A DNA stretch of 64,000 nucleotides from Nematopogon swammerdamellus (GCA_946902875.1 OX336338.1:11027971-11091970); one strand, 5' to 3'; positions 39,813-52,815 are shown, numbered from the stretch's first letter. Notes: generated by a model not told the origin, from the letters alone. Made by a program: numbers and translations.

Positions 39813-40489
39813 AGTGATCAAATCACTATTGTTTTACCATCTTAACACGACAGCCATAACGACGAAATGCACATAAACTCTCGGCACAATGGCAGTAAAG
39901 TTTGATTCTAGGCACAAAACTTAGACAATTCGTCGAATAGATATATGCCTTAGCTTAGGCCAGCGGTGTCCAACCTGTAGTACGCGGGACCCTGGTAGCA
40001 CGCGGCCTTATTTTTAGGCGCCTAAAAATACAGACGTATAAGCGCACAGACGTGCCAATAAACATACACATTGAAATAATACTGAGAAAAAATTAATTTA
40101 GAATACGTTGACTCCGGAACATGTTAAAAATTGTCTAATGCTGTCATATGGATTATATGTATAGCAGATTTTGTAAATTTGTCTGAAAATCAAAATAGCC
40201 AGGTATCCCAGTAAAAATTTTAGGTAAACGTAATACATACATAGGTACTGTCCCTTAAAAAAAAAAAAAAAAAAAAAAAAAACTTGAAAGTGCCCGTTGG
40301 GCTTAAAATAAATATGGAAGTAACTCTTAAGACGAAACCAGTTGGACACCACTGCCTTGTCTAGTTGAAACAAAGTCACCTTTCCCGAAGCGATGGAGAC
40401 CTCATTGGGGCACAGCGGCGCGGTGTGGAGCGGGGCAGCGGTGTATGTGCACACCAAAGATAATGGTGTTATGTGGTGCACACATACAC

Positions 40490-40640
40490 ACCACACGCTG
40501 TATTCCGACAATCGGGGTAAGCAGAGTAATCGGTGTTGTGGTGCAAGTACTCTGATAAGTTACAGCCGAGGTTACAGCACAACACCGACCACTACTTAAC
40601 CGAATATTCGGACAATATCAAGCAGCAAGTAAGGCGTGAA
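40490..40640 (+). repeat. CGACAATCGGGG foldback repeat
   Basis: GCTGTATTCCGACAATCGGG, AATCGGTGTTGTGGTGC and, inverted, CAGCACAACACCGACC, then GACAATATCAAGCAGC. Shared with 61640..61800 and 13140..13210. Confidence 0.75.
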
Positions 40641-41856
40641 GAACTTGAGAACTTGGAAAATGGCGTATGCAGCAGGCCAGAAGTGGACGCTTACACGCTG
40701 ACTGACCGAAGAAGCCTGACGAGACGAACCTCTAGCTAGTGCGTGGTCACCGGAGGCGACCGGATGCGCTGGCTTTTGCCCAAACGGTCGACAAAATATA
40801 GGTACGCATACGTCTGGAAATTCAAAGAAAGAACGCCACAAGTGCTAGTTGTGGCGTTTTTGTGGAGCATGGCAGTCTCGGCAGTAGGTACTAGCTAGAG
40901 GATAATTTTTAGAACGAAGTTCCTTATCGCACATTACACTCCAAACATTTGACGAATGAGAGCTAGACCGAAAGAAGCGTAAGAGTTCGCTCAGATAATA
41001 ATGTAAAGTTGTTAGATCTATATAGGTAGGTACCTAACCAATTGCCATGATTTTGAACGGTTCCACAGTCAGAAGCTGTGTCAAATCAATCAGCGACATC
41101 CTCAATTTATATTACGTAACGTCTAATATAACGATCGTGAAATCATAATCGTGTCGTGCGTCGGGCGGCGCGGCGGAGGAGGCGGCTGCACTACAGAGTG
41201 TTGCCGAGCGGCGGCGGCGGAGGCGAGGGCGCGCGGCGGGGGCGCGGCGGGGGGCGCGGCAGCTATTTCGAGTGTGAGACGAGTAAACCTGGATACTCCG
41301 AAACGGATGACTCGCACTGGAGAATTTGACCTACTCTTCCCGCGTCGCTGCTGGGCTCTTAGGATTCAACCTATTTCCCTTTTCCCTTTTGAAAAATCTG
41401 TTAAAAAAACTCCGCTCTAGTAAAATATATATGTTGTTTGCGTTATATTAGAATAAATAAAGTTAATTAAAACTAAATTGGTACCTACCGACGTAAACTA
41501 AATAGGTCAACACATTTTCCAGTTTCAATTTACATATTCATGGACTAAGTAGGTAAGTACTGTGTTAATATTTTGCCAACATTGAGTTGGCTTATTTCGT
41601 ACTGACTTGACAACTCTGGAGTCTGGAGTCAGCATCTGAAAAAGGGTATTAGTCTTACGACTGTTACGTTAGGGGGGTCGCCGTGACCGACTGCGGGCTA
41701 GGGGCGAGCGGCATCGAAGCCGTTCTGCTGCTGGCACGTTCTGCAGTCTCTCGACTGCTGCAGCTGCCTGTGGTGTGGGACTTGACAATGACAATAAGGA
41801 TGAACAAGACAGCTGGCGCGGGGGAGGCACGGTGTGACTCACTCTGTATTCTAATA

Positions 41857-41960
41857 ATAATACACTTTAATATGCCACTTAAATATGTGGCAAGGGCGGG
41901 CTTATTGCCTTGGGCAATTTCCTCCAGTCAACCCTGTGGACTTACATGTTTACATGGAAT
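41857..41960 (+). repeat. Retroelement 3' end (TTATTGCCTTGGGCAATTTC family)
   Basis: AATACACTTTAATATGCCAC, CTTATTGCCTTGGGCAATTT, CTCCAGTCAACCC. A second copy is at 60663..60772. Confidence 0.7.
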
Positions 41961-42689
41961 CCGGACTAATGTAAATTACTCGTCGTTTGTTACTGTAAAA
42001 TCTTTTGGATCAATAAAGTATTAATATGTATCTATCTATCTAATGTGGACACATTTAGTCCACGGGGGGGCGAGCGAGGTATATTCGCCATAGGCATTGT
42101 TCAAACCAAGATTTCAAACGTTCAGCGTGACTTCTTGCCCCATCTCACCTCACGGCTAGCGTCGTCACTCACCAACTCACCACTATGAGGTGGTTCCTGA
42201 ACAATAATGGTGTCCCGTTCTCTATAATATATTCCAAGCCCGTTTCTCGAATAGATCTCGTTGTGACAAAACGAACTGGGTCGACGAACTGCCCTCCCCT
42301 CCCGTTTCTGTCTCATTCTAATTTCCGCGTCCCCCTCCCGCTCCCGGACGTCCACCGGTCATCGCGAGGAGGTGAGAATGACACCATTGACCATTATCTA
42401 TGCATAGTGAGAAACGATTATAACTTTTTAAATGGAGAGAGAGATAAACTGAGAGGATTATGACATGGTTGTGCTTGAATAGATAACGAAGCGGACGTGT
42501 CGTCGTCGTGACACTTAGATAAAATATGAATGTAGTCCTGCCTACCTATGATGAAAGATTACGCATTCATAATCAATCACGCTTCTCTACCTTGGGTTAG
42601 TTATTAGTACTTTTGTACCTACTTATTATTACATAGTACATACATAGTTATGTACACTGTACATAGGCATATAGGCGGCGGATGGCCGC

Positions 42690-43420
42690 GTGTTTTTTTT
42701 TTATTGTTAGCTCGACATATGGCGCCCAGGTCCCCATGAGGTGTCTAAAGGCGCCCATGGACACTCGGCGAATGCAATGCCGGCCTGACATGTGCCCATT
42801 CACGCCCCTCTTGAAGGACCCGAGACTGTACTTGGGGGAAAATATATGAGCACGGAGAGCGTTCCAAAGTTTATCGGTTCTGTAGAGGAAAGATCTGCAG
42901 AATCGGTTGGTGGGCATCCGCGGTAAGACCAGCGTGTAGGGATGCAATCCCTGCCCAGTGCGCGTGGTGCGGAGGTGGAAAGGGGACGGCGGGATCGCAT
43001 TAAGCAGCTCCTCCGAGCACTCCCCATGGAATAAGCGATAGAACACATTTAGGGATCTGAAATCCCTACGGAGTTGCAGTGGTTCTAGATCGCGGGACAC
43101 TTCGGGGCCACCCACTAGTCGCACGACTCGACGACGGTACGAGTCCAGAGTCCAGAGGCGCAAGCTGGTATTTGGTAGAGCCATTCCACATGTGCGAGTA
43201 AGTACTCTAAACAAGACCTAATCTGCGATTTATACAGAAGCAGCTTTTGGTCCGGCGAGAAGTACCGTCGAACCTTATTGAGTACGCCCAGCTTTTTAGA
43301 AGCCACCTTCGCCTTCCCCTCGATATGGCGACGAAAGTTCAGGTCCTACGACCGTTCGACTCCGAGGACCCCGAGGTGTTCGCTTAATTGACGTGCCGTG
43401 AGTGTACGCTTAAGCGACGT
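42690..43420 (-). pseudogene. Jockey/RTE-type LINE, 3' part of ORF2, frameshifted
   Basis: Minus-strand pieces in order: [123 protein letters not shown], then TCGAGCTAACAATAAAAAAAA. Several frameshifts and at least one deletion. Further decayed sequence of the same element may reach 43570. Confidence 0.9.
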
Positions 43421-43699
43421 GCCTTGGAAGGAAGATCGCACTGAACGCGCAAACTTGTGTCTTGGATACTTGCGTTGACATCGATCAAATTACTACGGCC
43501 CCATTCAGAAATAGAGCCGAATGTAATGTTCGAGCTCAGACACAAGTCTTCGCCTCTTCTCATCCACAACATCCCGACTAGCTGAAGGGATCACTGGTGT
43601 AGGATCCGTGTGCCGTACTGTCATCTGCACATCACAATGTATGTTGCCCAGAGACAGCATATCATGCAAAAGAAATAGCTTGGGCGCCTAGACCCCTCG

Positions 43700-43775
43700 G
43701 CGTGGGCCGAGTGCTCGAGTGGTCTGGGCGTCTACTTCTCTTGCGAGAGGTTCGGGGCTAGAATCCGGTCAGTGT
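43700..43775 (+). other. tRNA-like sequence (decayed)
   Basis: GGGCCGAGTGCTCGAGTGGT resembles a tRNA A box and GGGGCTAGAATCCGGTC a B box, but the cloverleaf stems do not close. A pseudo-tRNA or the head of an unrelated SINE. Confidence 0.3.
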
Positions 43776-43867
43776 ACCAATGAGTTTTTTCATAGCTCAA
43801 TGGTTTTTTCTGATGGAAAAATTAACGTGTAATCTACATCTGCTGCTTCACCGTTCGGAACCAAAGC

Positions 43868-43948
43868 ATGTCGACTGAATGTCCATGGGCGTCGTTAGAC
43901 ACCTTATTAATGTCTCGTCGACATATGTCGCGCTTTCTATAAAAAAAA
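43868..43948 (+). repeat. LINE 3' terminus, plus orientation
   Basis: CATGTCGACTGAATGTCCAT, GGGCGTCGTTAGACACC, ATATGTCGCGCTTTCTATAAAAAAAA. Same family as 11545..11742. Confidence 0.75.
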
Positions 43949-44842
43949 GATGAGATAAAATCACATTCTGATCTGAGGTAAAAATGTATAAGTAGTTTAT
44001 TTCAGTAGGTATTTTTTTATTCAGAATTTCACGTAAGCGAAGCCGCGGGCAAAAGCTAGTCGTGGAATGCAATTCAAAGTATATTCGATTAGCACTCATG
44101 TGTCAACATTTACATGCGCAGGTGTAACGTAGGTATTACGACGACTACCTATACCTATATAACATACAAAGTGTCCGCCGAGCGAGGCCACCAGTGACCA
44201 GCCAAATGTGACAAAAGGAATCTATTGAAGGTTGACAACGGAATCACTTCCTTTTCTGTATCATTTCATTAGAATCATTCATTAGATACTTATTTATTAC
44301 AAATTCCTAAAAAAATCTTACTTGAATTGAACTTACTTTTAACTGTAAGTAACTAAAGGTTGATATTATAAAAGCAAGCCTTTGCTGATGATAAGGTTCA
44401 TTTAATAAACCCAATTAGTGGTCAAGTTTTCAATAAGTTAAAAACTTTTAGTATTAATGTACCTAACATTGATTGACCTTGCCGAACATAACATTGCAAT
44501 AAAGCAGAAAAAAAAATTGCACGCATACACAGATAGGTCTGAGGAAATCTGACGATGCCGACAAAGTAACGGCTAAGAGAAATTCTAGTCATAGAATAAA
44601 TAATAAATTGCACCGTTATTTAATGTCAAATTGTAGTAACATTACTCGCACAATCATAAAGTAACTGCCACGCTAAACCGACATTAAAAGTAGGTAAAGT
44701 ACTCTTCTAAACGATGATGCTATAAAAACCTAGTAAGTACTACCAATACAATATATTCCATGATTTGAGTTAGAATTAAGTCATAAAATTACATTTAAGT
44801 AAATTTAATTTAAATTTTGGTTTTAAGATACATTTTTTATTT

Positions 44843-45788
44843 ATTAACCGACTTCCAAAAAAGGAGGAGGTTCTCAATTCGACTGTATGTTTTTTTTTAT
44901 TATTTTTTTTTTTGTATATTTGTTACGCGATTTCTCCCTCAATTGAGAGCCGATTTAGAAAATTCTTTTTTTGTTTGTTAGGTCATACTTCCGAGGTGGT
45001 CCCATTTCAATTTTATCGAAATTGGTTCAGTGGTTTTCGAAAAATCAACATAATACTATGGTGTGTGGTTACCTTCAGCAAAACTTGTGATGTGGTCGTT
45101 TTCAGCAATTTTCAGTTTGATAAATTAGTATGGTGTGTGGTTACCTTCAGCAAAACTTTTGTGATGTGGACTTATTCAGCAATTTGCAGTCTGACACATA
45201 TGGCGAATAATTCTGTACCACTTCAATCGATTTCGATTATTCTTTTTTATGTAATATTACTAATAATATTACTAAAAAGAATGAAATAAAAACTGTTTTA
45301 AAAAACATAAAACCGATTTAAAAAAAAAAAAAAAAAATAAATTAAAAGTATTAAATACTTAATATTTTGAAATTTTCTCTGTCCTATTGAAATACATGAA
45401 TCGTTATACTAGTGATACATATTCGGACCCTTGTTTCATGAATACTCTAAATTTGAAATTTTTTATCTTTTCCGACCGGCGGATAATAAATTAAACGCAC
45501 GTAATTAAACGTAAATTAAATTAAATTTATTATGGTACGAGTACCATTGAGCTGGTCTGATGATGGAGACAGAAGGTGGCCATAGGAACTCCTAAACTAC
45601 ACATGAAAAACCCATCGTGTTTGGGCTCGTTGCATTTGTCTTCACGAGCAATTTACTTTAGACCTAAGAGATTCTCAATTCGACGGTATGTTTTCTTTTT
45701 TTGGATGTTTGTTACGCGATTACTCCGTCAATTGTGGGCCGATTTTGAAAATTCTTTTTTTTTTGTTTGAAAGGGGATAACCCTGAGG
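44843..45788 (+). repeat. AACCGACTTCC repeat, copy B
   Basis: Follows copy A (16834..17815) block by block from ACCGACTTCCAAAAAAGGAG to GGGGATAACCCTGAGGG, and then meets a SINE instead of the tandem array. Confidence 0.88.
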
Positions 45789-46122
45789 GTTTTTTTATGG
45801 AAACTGACACGGTTGGCTACATCACCTACAACGTCCGTGATGTCAGCCCATAACACCGGGTGAACTAAGTGCCATGTCAGTGCTTCCCCCTTTGATCGTG
45901 CTGACTACACTGAACTGGTCGGAAAACACAAACTATTTACATAGCCGTTTCGACCGACGTTTAATTCAGTGCGGTGGTACCAACCCGGGCGGGTTAAACC
46001 CTACCACCAAGTAAGATTAGGAGGGAAGGGACCTACAGTTTTACGAGGAATCCGAACCTCGGTCAGCCTCCAACGGTCAGCGGTCACCCATCCAAGTACT
46101 GACCGCACCCAGCGTTGCTTAA
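45789..46122 (-). repeat. SINE with 5S/tRNA-type head, truncated at a TTAA
   Basis: Full tail and body, CTTCCCCCTTTGAT as in 18558..18903, the 5S-like segment at 46081..46122, then CAGCGTTGCTTAA, where foreign sequence starts. Confidence 0.88.
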
Positions 46123-46430
46123 CCCTTAACTGGCGTCTTAGCCCCATTGGACCCATGATGGATTTTGTTTCTTTCGCTACCCACGCGCTGTTCGCCGCAG
46201 CGACCCCCGTCAGAGGTGGTAACCGTGTCGATATTGAGCACGAAATACGACACGCACAAAGCGTGTTGGACTCGAGCCCGGTGGACCGCGCTCTAGGCGA
46301 CCGTGCTACCGGACTTTGCCGGGCTAGCACGAGCACGGGCCGACACGAAAAGGTCCGGTTTGTGTCCGGCGACAGAGGGACGTATTTATGCAAGCAGGTA
46401 GTTAGCAATGTAGTAGTAGCAATGTTTTCT
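46119..46430. mobile_element. Possible piggyBac-like terminus at a TTAA inside the SINE
   Basis: From TTAA the sequence reads CCCTTAACTGGCGTC, TTAGCCCCATTGGACCC: a CCC start at TTAA is usual for piggyBac relatives. The 300-bp GC-rich interior is open on both strands without a recognisable domain. No matching right end is visible before the hairpin arm of the host repeat. Confidence 0.4.
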
Positions 46431-46618
46431 TTCATGCAACATTTTTGCTTGCTTTAGCACCGCCTTCCACTCTAGGGTTCGTTTTTTTTTTAGGTTTTTA
46501 TTTCATATATTTTTGAAGGCGGTTTTTATATTTTTATTTTAAATAGTCTTTTAGTTCAACTTTTTTTAGGAAGTCGGTTTTATGTGTTTTAAAACTTTTT
46601 TTTTTTATTTCACAGTCA
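46431..46618 (+). repeat. Loop and right arm of the 189-bp inverted-repeat module, left arm absent
   Basis: TTTTCTTTCATGCAACATTT, TTGCTTGCTTTAGCACCGCC, CTCTAGGGTTCG and AAGTCGGTTTTATG match copy A, but the loop is inverted relative to the arm. Confidence 0.8.
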
Positions 46619-46639
46619 AGCACAGAGCTCAGCGGCCAA

Positions 46640-48806
46640 GCAATATTGTAACACACCTATAATTCATCTATCTGCCAAGAACCTAACTCCTAAACTTATG
46701 CAAGTAATCTATGATTTTAACTCAGAAATAGGTACATAAGTTGCTAGATATATTGTACCTATGTATAAGGTCTGAAGATCATGAAATTACGTAGGAATTC
46801 CATCTATCACAACCATATATTTCACAAAATTAAAGGTTATTATTATTGGTTATTTATGCTGACAATGGTGACTTCAGCATTTTCCTCGATGTATTAAGTT
46901 ATTTCGTAAATATCAATAAGAACATAATTTTGGATGTCGACTGGAACATGGAAACGAAGCAAAATAACCGACTCGCTGAAAACTTAATAATATAACTTGT
47001 ACAATTTGTGACGTTCCGTACTCGAACTTGTTATGGGTCAAAATCGTCTATTGATGCCATAGCCTCGAACTTGTCTCCAAGAACGATCGAAGTGTTAATG
47101 CGTGTCACCGCAGTCAGTGATCCAGCAGATGGGTCGCGAACCTCCGGCCTCTGTACTGTACACCACGGGAGCGTTCACACACCCGGTAGAATACTGCGAA
47201 GCTATTTAGTTACGTGATTGGAGAAGAATAGTATAAATTGTAATTATTCTATTGATGCTAATTTTGTAAAGTTTATAAATGTATCAACTTTACTACTTAC
47301 TTTACTCTAAAAGGTCGTCGCATAATTTTTTAAAACGCACCACGAGGAAACCAATAAGGCAGAACTTTTTCAAGTCTATGGAGAACAGCTGCAAGTACTT
47401 ACACTAGCAATGAGAAAGTGTTGGGTATGTAAGTATAGGTTAGGTACTAGGTTGAATGGTAGAAATTACATTCTGCAATACGGCCGTTGCAGGTATAATT
47501 TTACTTTTCTTTTCAATTAGCTCTACCCAAATAATTCATAGAAATGTTTCGTTAAAGTCAAACGCCAATAATAAAATAATTCCTGCTGATTTGACTGAGC
47601 AAGTTGAGTGACAAGAAAGATTCCAGTCACGTTACAAATAACTTGTTTTAAAAACAAGTGTGAGTGAAACTCACTCGAGACAAAACGTGAGTACGTTTTA
47701 CATTCGAATCGTGTACGCACGGACTCTATAATTTGTGTAGGCTGAGTGCATCCCTACGTATTATAAGATCCAACGTTTGCCGTCTGTCTCTGTGTATGTA
47801 TGTACGTAAGCATGTTCGCTTATAATAACTCAAGAACGGCTCAAAGTATTCGCTTGCGGTTTTACCTATGTAATACGTTTCCGCCAGGTTATAGGCTATA
47901 CCTATAGCATCACGCCATAATAATTATTGTATGAGCTGAGAAGTGGGCTCGAAAATGATTGCAGTAGGAAAAATCTATCAATTCAATTAACTTTCGTGTG
48001 ACTTACTCGAAATCTATTCACCCAATTTAGATAGAGTTTTCACTGACTCTACCAGGAGTGCCGCCGCAGTAAACTCCGTCGATAACTTTGTCGCGCACAC
48101 CCTCTGAGGTCTCGTGGAATGTTGTGAAAGGCCGTGAGGCCAGTAGCACAGTGAGACAAAGTTGCACAGGTATGCCTTTTACTGCAAACTCTACATATAG
48201 GTACGAAGACAAAATACAATAAAGCAAAGGTGGATTTATGTTCTAATCACTTTCACCTTTCACGCTTAGTACGAGGGTTGCTCATTAATGAGAAGATATC
48301 GAGTACGTGCTCAGACCAGAGCCGTGAGTTCTACGAGCAACTTGTTCGACATTATTTAATTGTGGTGGTATTTTACCTCACGACATAGAGGCAAGAGTTA
48401 ATTTCTATGAAGTTATAGTATAATACTTATATCTAACTATTGTATGAGAATTTAATTTTAAAAGTGATTTGCATAAATTTCGTTTAACTCATTTATAAAT
48501 ATTATAAAAGAGAAGAATCCCTGATAGATAGGTATGTCTGGCCGTTCCGTCTGATCTTGACGCCAAAATTCCGTCCATAAAATGTGTCCCCGGCTCAGGG
48601 ATTGGTCGATTTTTTCCGACAGCGTTCACTTCCTACCCCACTGCTCGGCTCATATGAATAATCGTGTGATGCTATAAAGCCTGACGGAGATGTCTAATTA
48701 TTTAGGCAACAACTTCAAACGAATTAAGCTGTTTTTGAGTTATATATAAGCGAACATACACTCATACATACATACAGACGACAGACGTCGTATCTTATAT
48801 GTAGGG
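46640..48806. other. Mostly featureless AT-rich stretch
   Basis: No domain-bearing frame. Includes retroelement-tail phrases (GCTTATAATAACTCAAGAAC near 47817; GAGTTATATATAAGCGAACA near 48738) and the weak candidate at 48027..48227. Confidence 0.5.
48027..48227 (-). other. Open segment with hydrophobic stretch, not identified
   Basis: Minus-strand frame with KGIPVQLCLTVLLASRPFTT, FHETSEGVRDKVIDGVYCGG, TPGRVSENSI and stop. There is no ATG in frame; AG acceptors (GTTTGCAG) and a GTCAGT donor exist. It could be an exon or chance. Confidence 0.22.
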
Positions 48807-48831
48807 ATAGATAGATAGATAGATAGATATT
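48807..48831 (+). repeat. (GATA)6 microsatellite
   Basis: GATA repeated about six times after GTAGGGATA, at the end of a diverged retroelement tail. Confidence 0.9.
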
Positions 48832-48984
48832 TGTGTACGTACTTAGACGAAAGGTAATTTATTAATAGTAATGTTAAAGATTACAGATGAGATTCTATTC
48901 TATGACCATCATGCGAGTAAGGTCTAACAAGATTGGCCGTGACTGCTGTTTGTACATACAAGTACACTTGTCACTTGTCAGTAA

Positions 48985-49200
48985 GTGAGACAGAAATACA
49001 TTTACAGTACGTCGTGCGAGATTAAATTTAAAGAGAAAAAACCGAAGTTACTATTGTCAATAAAGATATTTAATAATTTACCAAATCATATCAAATCATC
49101 TGATACATTCAATAAGTGTAAATCAGAGCTGAAAGAATATTTGACCAGCAATCATTTTTATTTGCTTGATGAATATGTTAAAGAAGGCATACATAAATGA
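48985..49200 (+). pseudogene. LINE reverse transcriptase C-terminal fragment
   Basis: SIKIFNNLPNHIKSSDTFNK, CKSELKEYLTSNHFYLLDEY: the closing segment of CR1-like LINEs (xxxNxLPxxI.......FKxxLKxxLxxxxFYSxxEY). It is in frame to its stop at 49200, but the upstream domains are absent. Confidence 0.8.
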
Positions 49201-49757
49201 ATGTAATTTATTAGTTATTAAAAACGTTTTTCTCAATATTTTATGTATTTATTTATAATTTATATTTAGGTAGGTATGAATTTAAATTTTAAGAGTTATA
49301 TGAATTAATCAGTATATTATGTATTGTAAAACAGTGTTTACATAGGTTAAAAATATTGTCATTCCCATGATGTGCTTACTAAAATTTATAAATAAATAAA
49401 TACTTTATTTCTGTTTATGTGTGACAAAATGGTGTAATCGAAATTTTTGTGTGTGAAAAAATTTTTGTTCAGCAATTAATATTATTATAAATATTGTGAC
49501 GAAAATCAAAAGTTAACTCTTCACAGAAACTTTTAATATTAATGATAGAAGTGAACTCTTTTACACTCAAAATAATAACTTTGTAGAACGGATTTTTTTC
49601 GGTTTCGGGTAGGTATCTATAGCTTACCTACTGACTAAATAGAACAGCAAACTACATATTAGTTGTCTATTTGGAAAAGTATTGTGTTATGTTTATTAGA
49701 TAAAAATATTCAAAAATATTACTATGACGTCATGTTCTTCCACTTGTTAGGTAGGCT

Positions 49758-49891
49758 ACCTGTACCCTAATCACGAGATTTAACCTACTACGCTGCGCCG
49801 CCGTGTTCTCCGCATCATTTTGTATGGAGAAACGGAGCAGCGCCTCTATAGCGTAGCGTAGTAGGTTAAATCTCGTGATTAGGGCACAGGT
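49758..49891. mobile_element. Foldback MITE, copy 2
   Basis: ACCTGTACCCTAATCACGAG and CTCGTGATTAGGGCACAGGT at the ends, with TTTAACCTACTACGC and TTCTCCGCATCATTTT inside. Shorter interior than copy 1 at 24249..24452. Confidence 0.88.
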
Positions 49892-50438
49892 CCCGTTCGT
49901 AAAGCTAACGAAATAAACTTACTTATGTGACGCGCTTTATAAATAGAGAGAAATATACTTACAGCAGCGTAGCACTAGGTACACACGAGTAGTGTCGCAC
50001 ACAACATGTCACAACACGTGGCGTGTGATGTGAAGCCTTACTGTCACGGTCGTGTGTAACGCTCCTAGCTCGCAGCAAAGTGTTATGTACCTACCTACGT
50101 CGTCAGTGGTCAGTACCACAGCTAGCTAGCTAGCTATATGCGTGTTTAGCTCAGTACGCATCATTTGTACAAATTGGCCCCTTCACCGATACGTATGCCG
50201 ATACTCTCGACAATTGGGTCAATGAAAATATTACAGTCCTGTTTATAGAAACGATGTCATCAAAATAACTCGCCGCAATTTGCGGGTTTCAGTTCATTGC
50301 ACCTAGTTGCTAAAAAAACCTCTTCGTAATAGGTAATGAAATGTCCAGAAATTTCAAAATACCTGGCGAGATCATCGTTACTTATACACGACTACTTGCT
50401 CTCCCAACGAAATCAAAAAATTAAGGAACATTTGGTTA

Positions 50439-50620
50439 ATACCGGCCAAGTGCGAATCCGACTAGCACACCAAGGTTTACGCACCATAAAAAATACCGTT
50501 GAAAAAAAACACGTTTATTAATTTTTCCAAAGATACAGTCATCGGACGGACGGACGGACAGACGGCGTAGGCTTAGCAATAGGGTCGTCCGCACGGGGTA
50601 CGGAAACCCTAAAAACCGAG
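50439..50620 (+). repeat. Dispersed repeat, internally shortened copy
   Basis: TACCGGCCAAGTGCGAATCC, GATACAGTCATCGGACGGAC, CGGCGTAGGCTTAGCAATAG and GTACGGAAACCCTAAAAA. Confidence 0.85.
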
Positions 50621-52174
50621 ATTACAAGAGAGTAAAAAAAAATATTAATGTACGTATTTAGACAGTGTCTGTAAGTTATGAAAAAAGTTACATACCTATC
50701 TATATTTAAATTATTTTCATTATTTAATTTTCCAAAAATTAAAAAAAATTACACTTGAAAAAAAAATCCCACTATGCCGTAGAAGGTAGCTATGATATGA
50801 TAAGATAACTGATAAGTCCTACAAAGAATGTCATCTAGCCCTTCCGGAGTATTTCGGAGACAACATCTTTTACTTGGTAATTAACCGAACAACCGTCCGT
50901 TGTCTGTCAATGGATTACATACGAGTTTGCGAGTATAATTGGCCTTGAGAAAGTCTTGTTCCGATTAAAGTCTGTAAGTAACGGTCTTTGCGAGTTGTAC
51001 TAGGCGGCCGCGCTGCCGCTGCTGAGGGAGGACGCATGTGTAACGCAATGCAACAGTGATACGCGTGCCTGAATTATTTTGCACTTTCTGAAGGGTTGTT
51101 TTTTACCGTCGCGTCGGGGGTGTTTTATTTCATTTTTGTTTTTAAATAGATACATATCTACCGTAACTAATCTCAATAAATGTTGTCTACTAACTGACGT
51201 TTCTAGAAAGGAGATTGTGAGAGAACTTGAATACGATATTTTGAGTTTGGACTGAAACACTATTAGACTGGACGTTTCTTATTGCGAAAATGCGCAGCTT
51301 AGTACATTTCAAGAATAACTTGGAGGAAAAAAGATAAAAATCATTCAGATAGTCTTTCATATCTCGATGGAAAAAGAAGTTCCTCGGACGGCGCCACACG
51401 CCCGCGCGCCATCTCCCTCCATCGCTCCCTCCATCCTACCACGCGAAGCCGCACCAGAGCCGGCTAGCTGAAGGTGTGCTTTGGTTTTCGTGAATCCAGT
51501 CGTAAACGTTTCTAAGATAAATATACGGCGACCGAAGCTTTCGGTTAAAGGTATTCGACTTTTTATTTGTTGTACTTTACAGGTCCAGGCAGTAAAGTGG
51601 CATTAGCAAAGTAGCGCATACCTACACGCAATCGTAAAGTTGGTGCATAGTAAACGCGCGTAAAATGGTGGCGACTTGCGTTTTAACGTAGGCACCTATC
51701 GTGTATCGCAGTCCTCACTTCGGAAATCATGAAAGCTCTTCGCGGCGACACTTCGTGTGCTCGTATTCATAAGATTTTGTTTGTTACTTTAGTTCCGCTC
51801 CGCGTAACTACATATTACTTAATCTGTGGTTCCGCGAACAGTTTCGTGGCGGGTGAGCCGGTGTGCGAGCGGCACGCACCGCTCGCTCGACAGACACACT
51901 GCGACTACTGCAGGCAGTGCTGACTGCTGACTGGCTGGCTCGGTGGTTGCGTGCGGAGAGCGTGGCGTTTGAGCAATATGTATTTGTGGATGATTTACGC
52001 CAAACTCGAGCCAACACTATGTTTTCTCGGAATATTTTATTTATGCATAAAAACTGAAAATGAAAAAAATCCGTTATCATGTGTTTATTGTAATTTACAA
52101 TGACGATCGCGTGAGGGAAAAATGTTATTTTGTTAACAAAAAACATATTTAGTGGTTACACATCTATGTTGTAG
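50621..52174. other. No gene seen; two GC-rich patches
   Basis: GC-rich patches at about 51380..51475 and 51840..51965 break otherwise AT-rich sequence. They carry short frames on both strands with no recognisable domain and could be 5' exons or promoter material. Confidence 0.4.
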
Positions 52175-52245
52175 GAGACAATAGGTACATGGAATACCTA
52201 CCTACCTTTATAAGGTAGGTAGGTATTCCATGTACCTATTGTCTC
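52175..52245. repeat. Perfect 34-bp-arm palindrome with a 3-nt loop
   Basis: Arms 52175..52208 and 52212..52245 (GAGACAATAGGTACATGGAA, TACCTACCTACCTT) are exact complements around TAT. Confidence 0.93.
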
Positions 52246-52744
52246 GTCCGAGATTCCATTGAAATCAAGAAGCACGACAACTCAACTCAACAGGGAGGGA
52301 AGTTTTCGGCGATGTGGAAGTCATAGAGCCGCTCAAGAGAAGAAGACACGACGGACGCGATCGACAGGAAGTGGATACAGTCAGCGCCTTTTGCGTCTCC
52401 GCCGAAACCAGGAACGCATCGGTGGAACCTTCGTCTGCGAGACGCCACCCGTACTGGCCACCGATAACATTTTCGGTATCCGCGACGGACGGAGACGTTC
52501 TCAGTCAACCGTGGCAGTGTTCTGATGGACACACAGTTCGGAGAACGTCCGTGAGAAAAGCCACAATTTGTTTAAATAGGTATTTTTTTTAAAAATTACA
52601 TTTTTGAAGTTACACTTCTTTGCGTACGTTATGAAATTTTTTTTATGAAAATGGGGAACCCAGAAATAACGTCATCGTCATCGTCAGAGTAACCGTATAC
52701 ACATTATTTGTATCTAGGTATTGTGCGGTGCTGCCGATAGATAA

Positions 52745-52815
52745 GCGGAGAGATGGGGGAGGGGAAGGGATGAGGAAAGGGGAACGGGAGGGGAGGGGAA
52801 AGGGAGGGACAAGCC
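52745..52815 (+). repeat. Purine-rich tract
   Basis: GATGGGGGAGGGGAAGGGAT, GAGGAAAGGGG and GGGAGGGGAGGGGAAAGGGA: simple G/A sequence. Confidence 0.85.

Noticed and set aside
42648..43214. 188-aa frame as a host gene
   Set aside because: Sequence is the end of a LINE reverse transcriptase, broken upstream by frameshifts and ending in a LINE 3' terminus also found at 11545 and 43868.
46001..46457. Overlapping 144- and 162-aa frames as genes
   Set aside because: They start inside a SINE and run into a repeat hairpin; the GC-rich middle is open on both strands.
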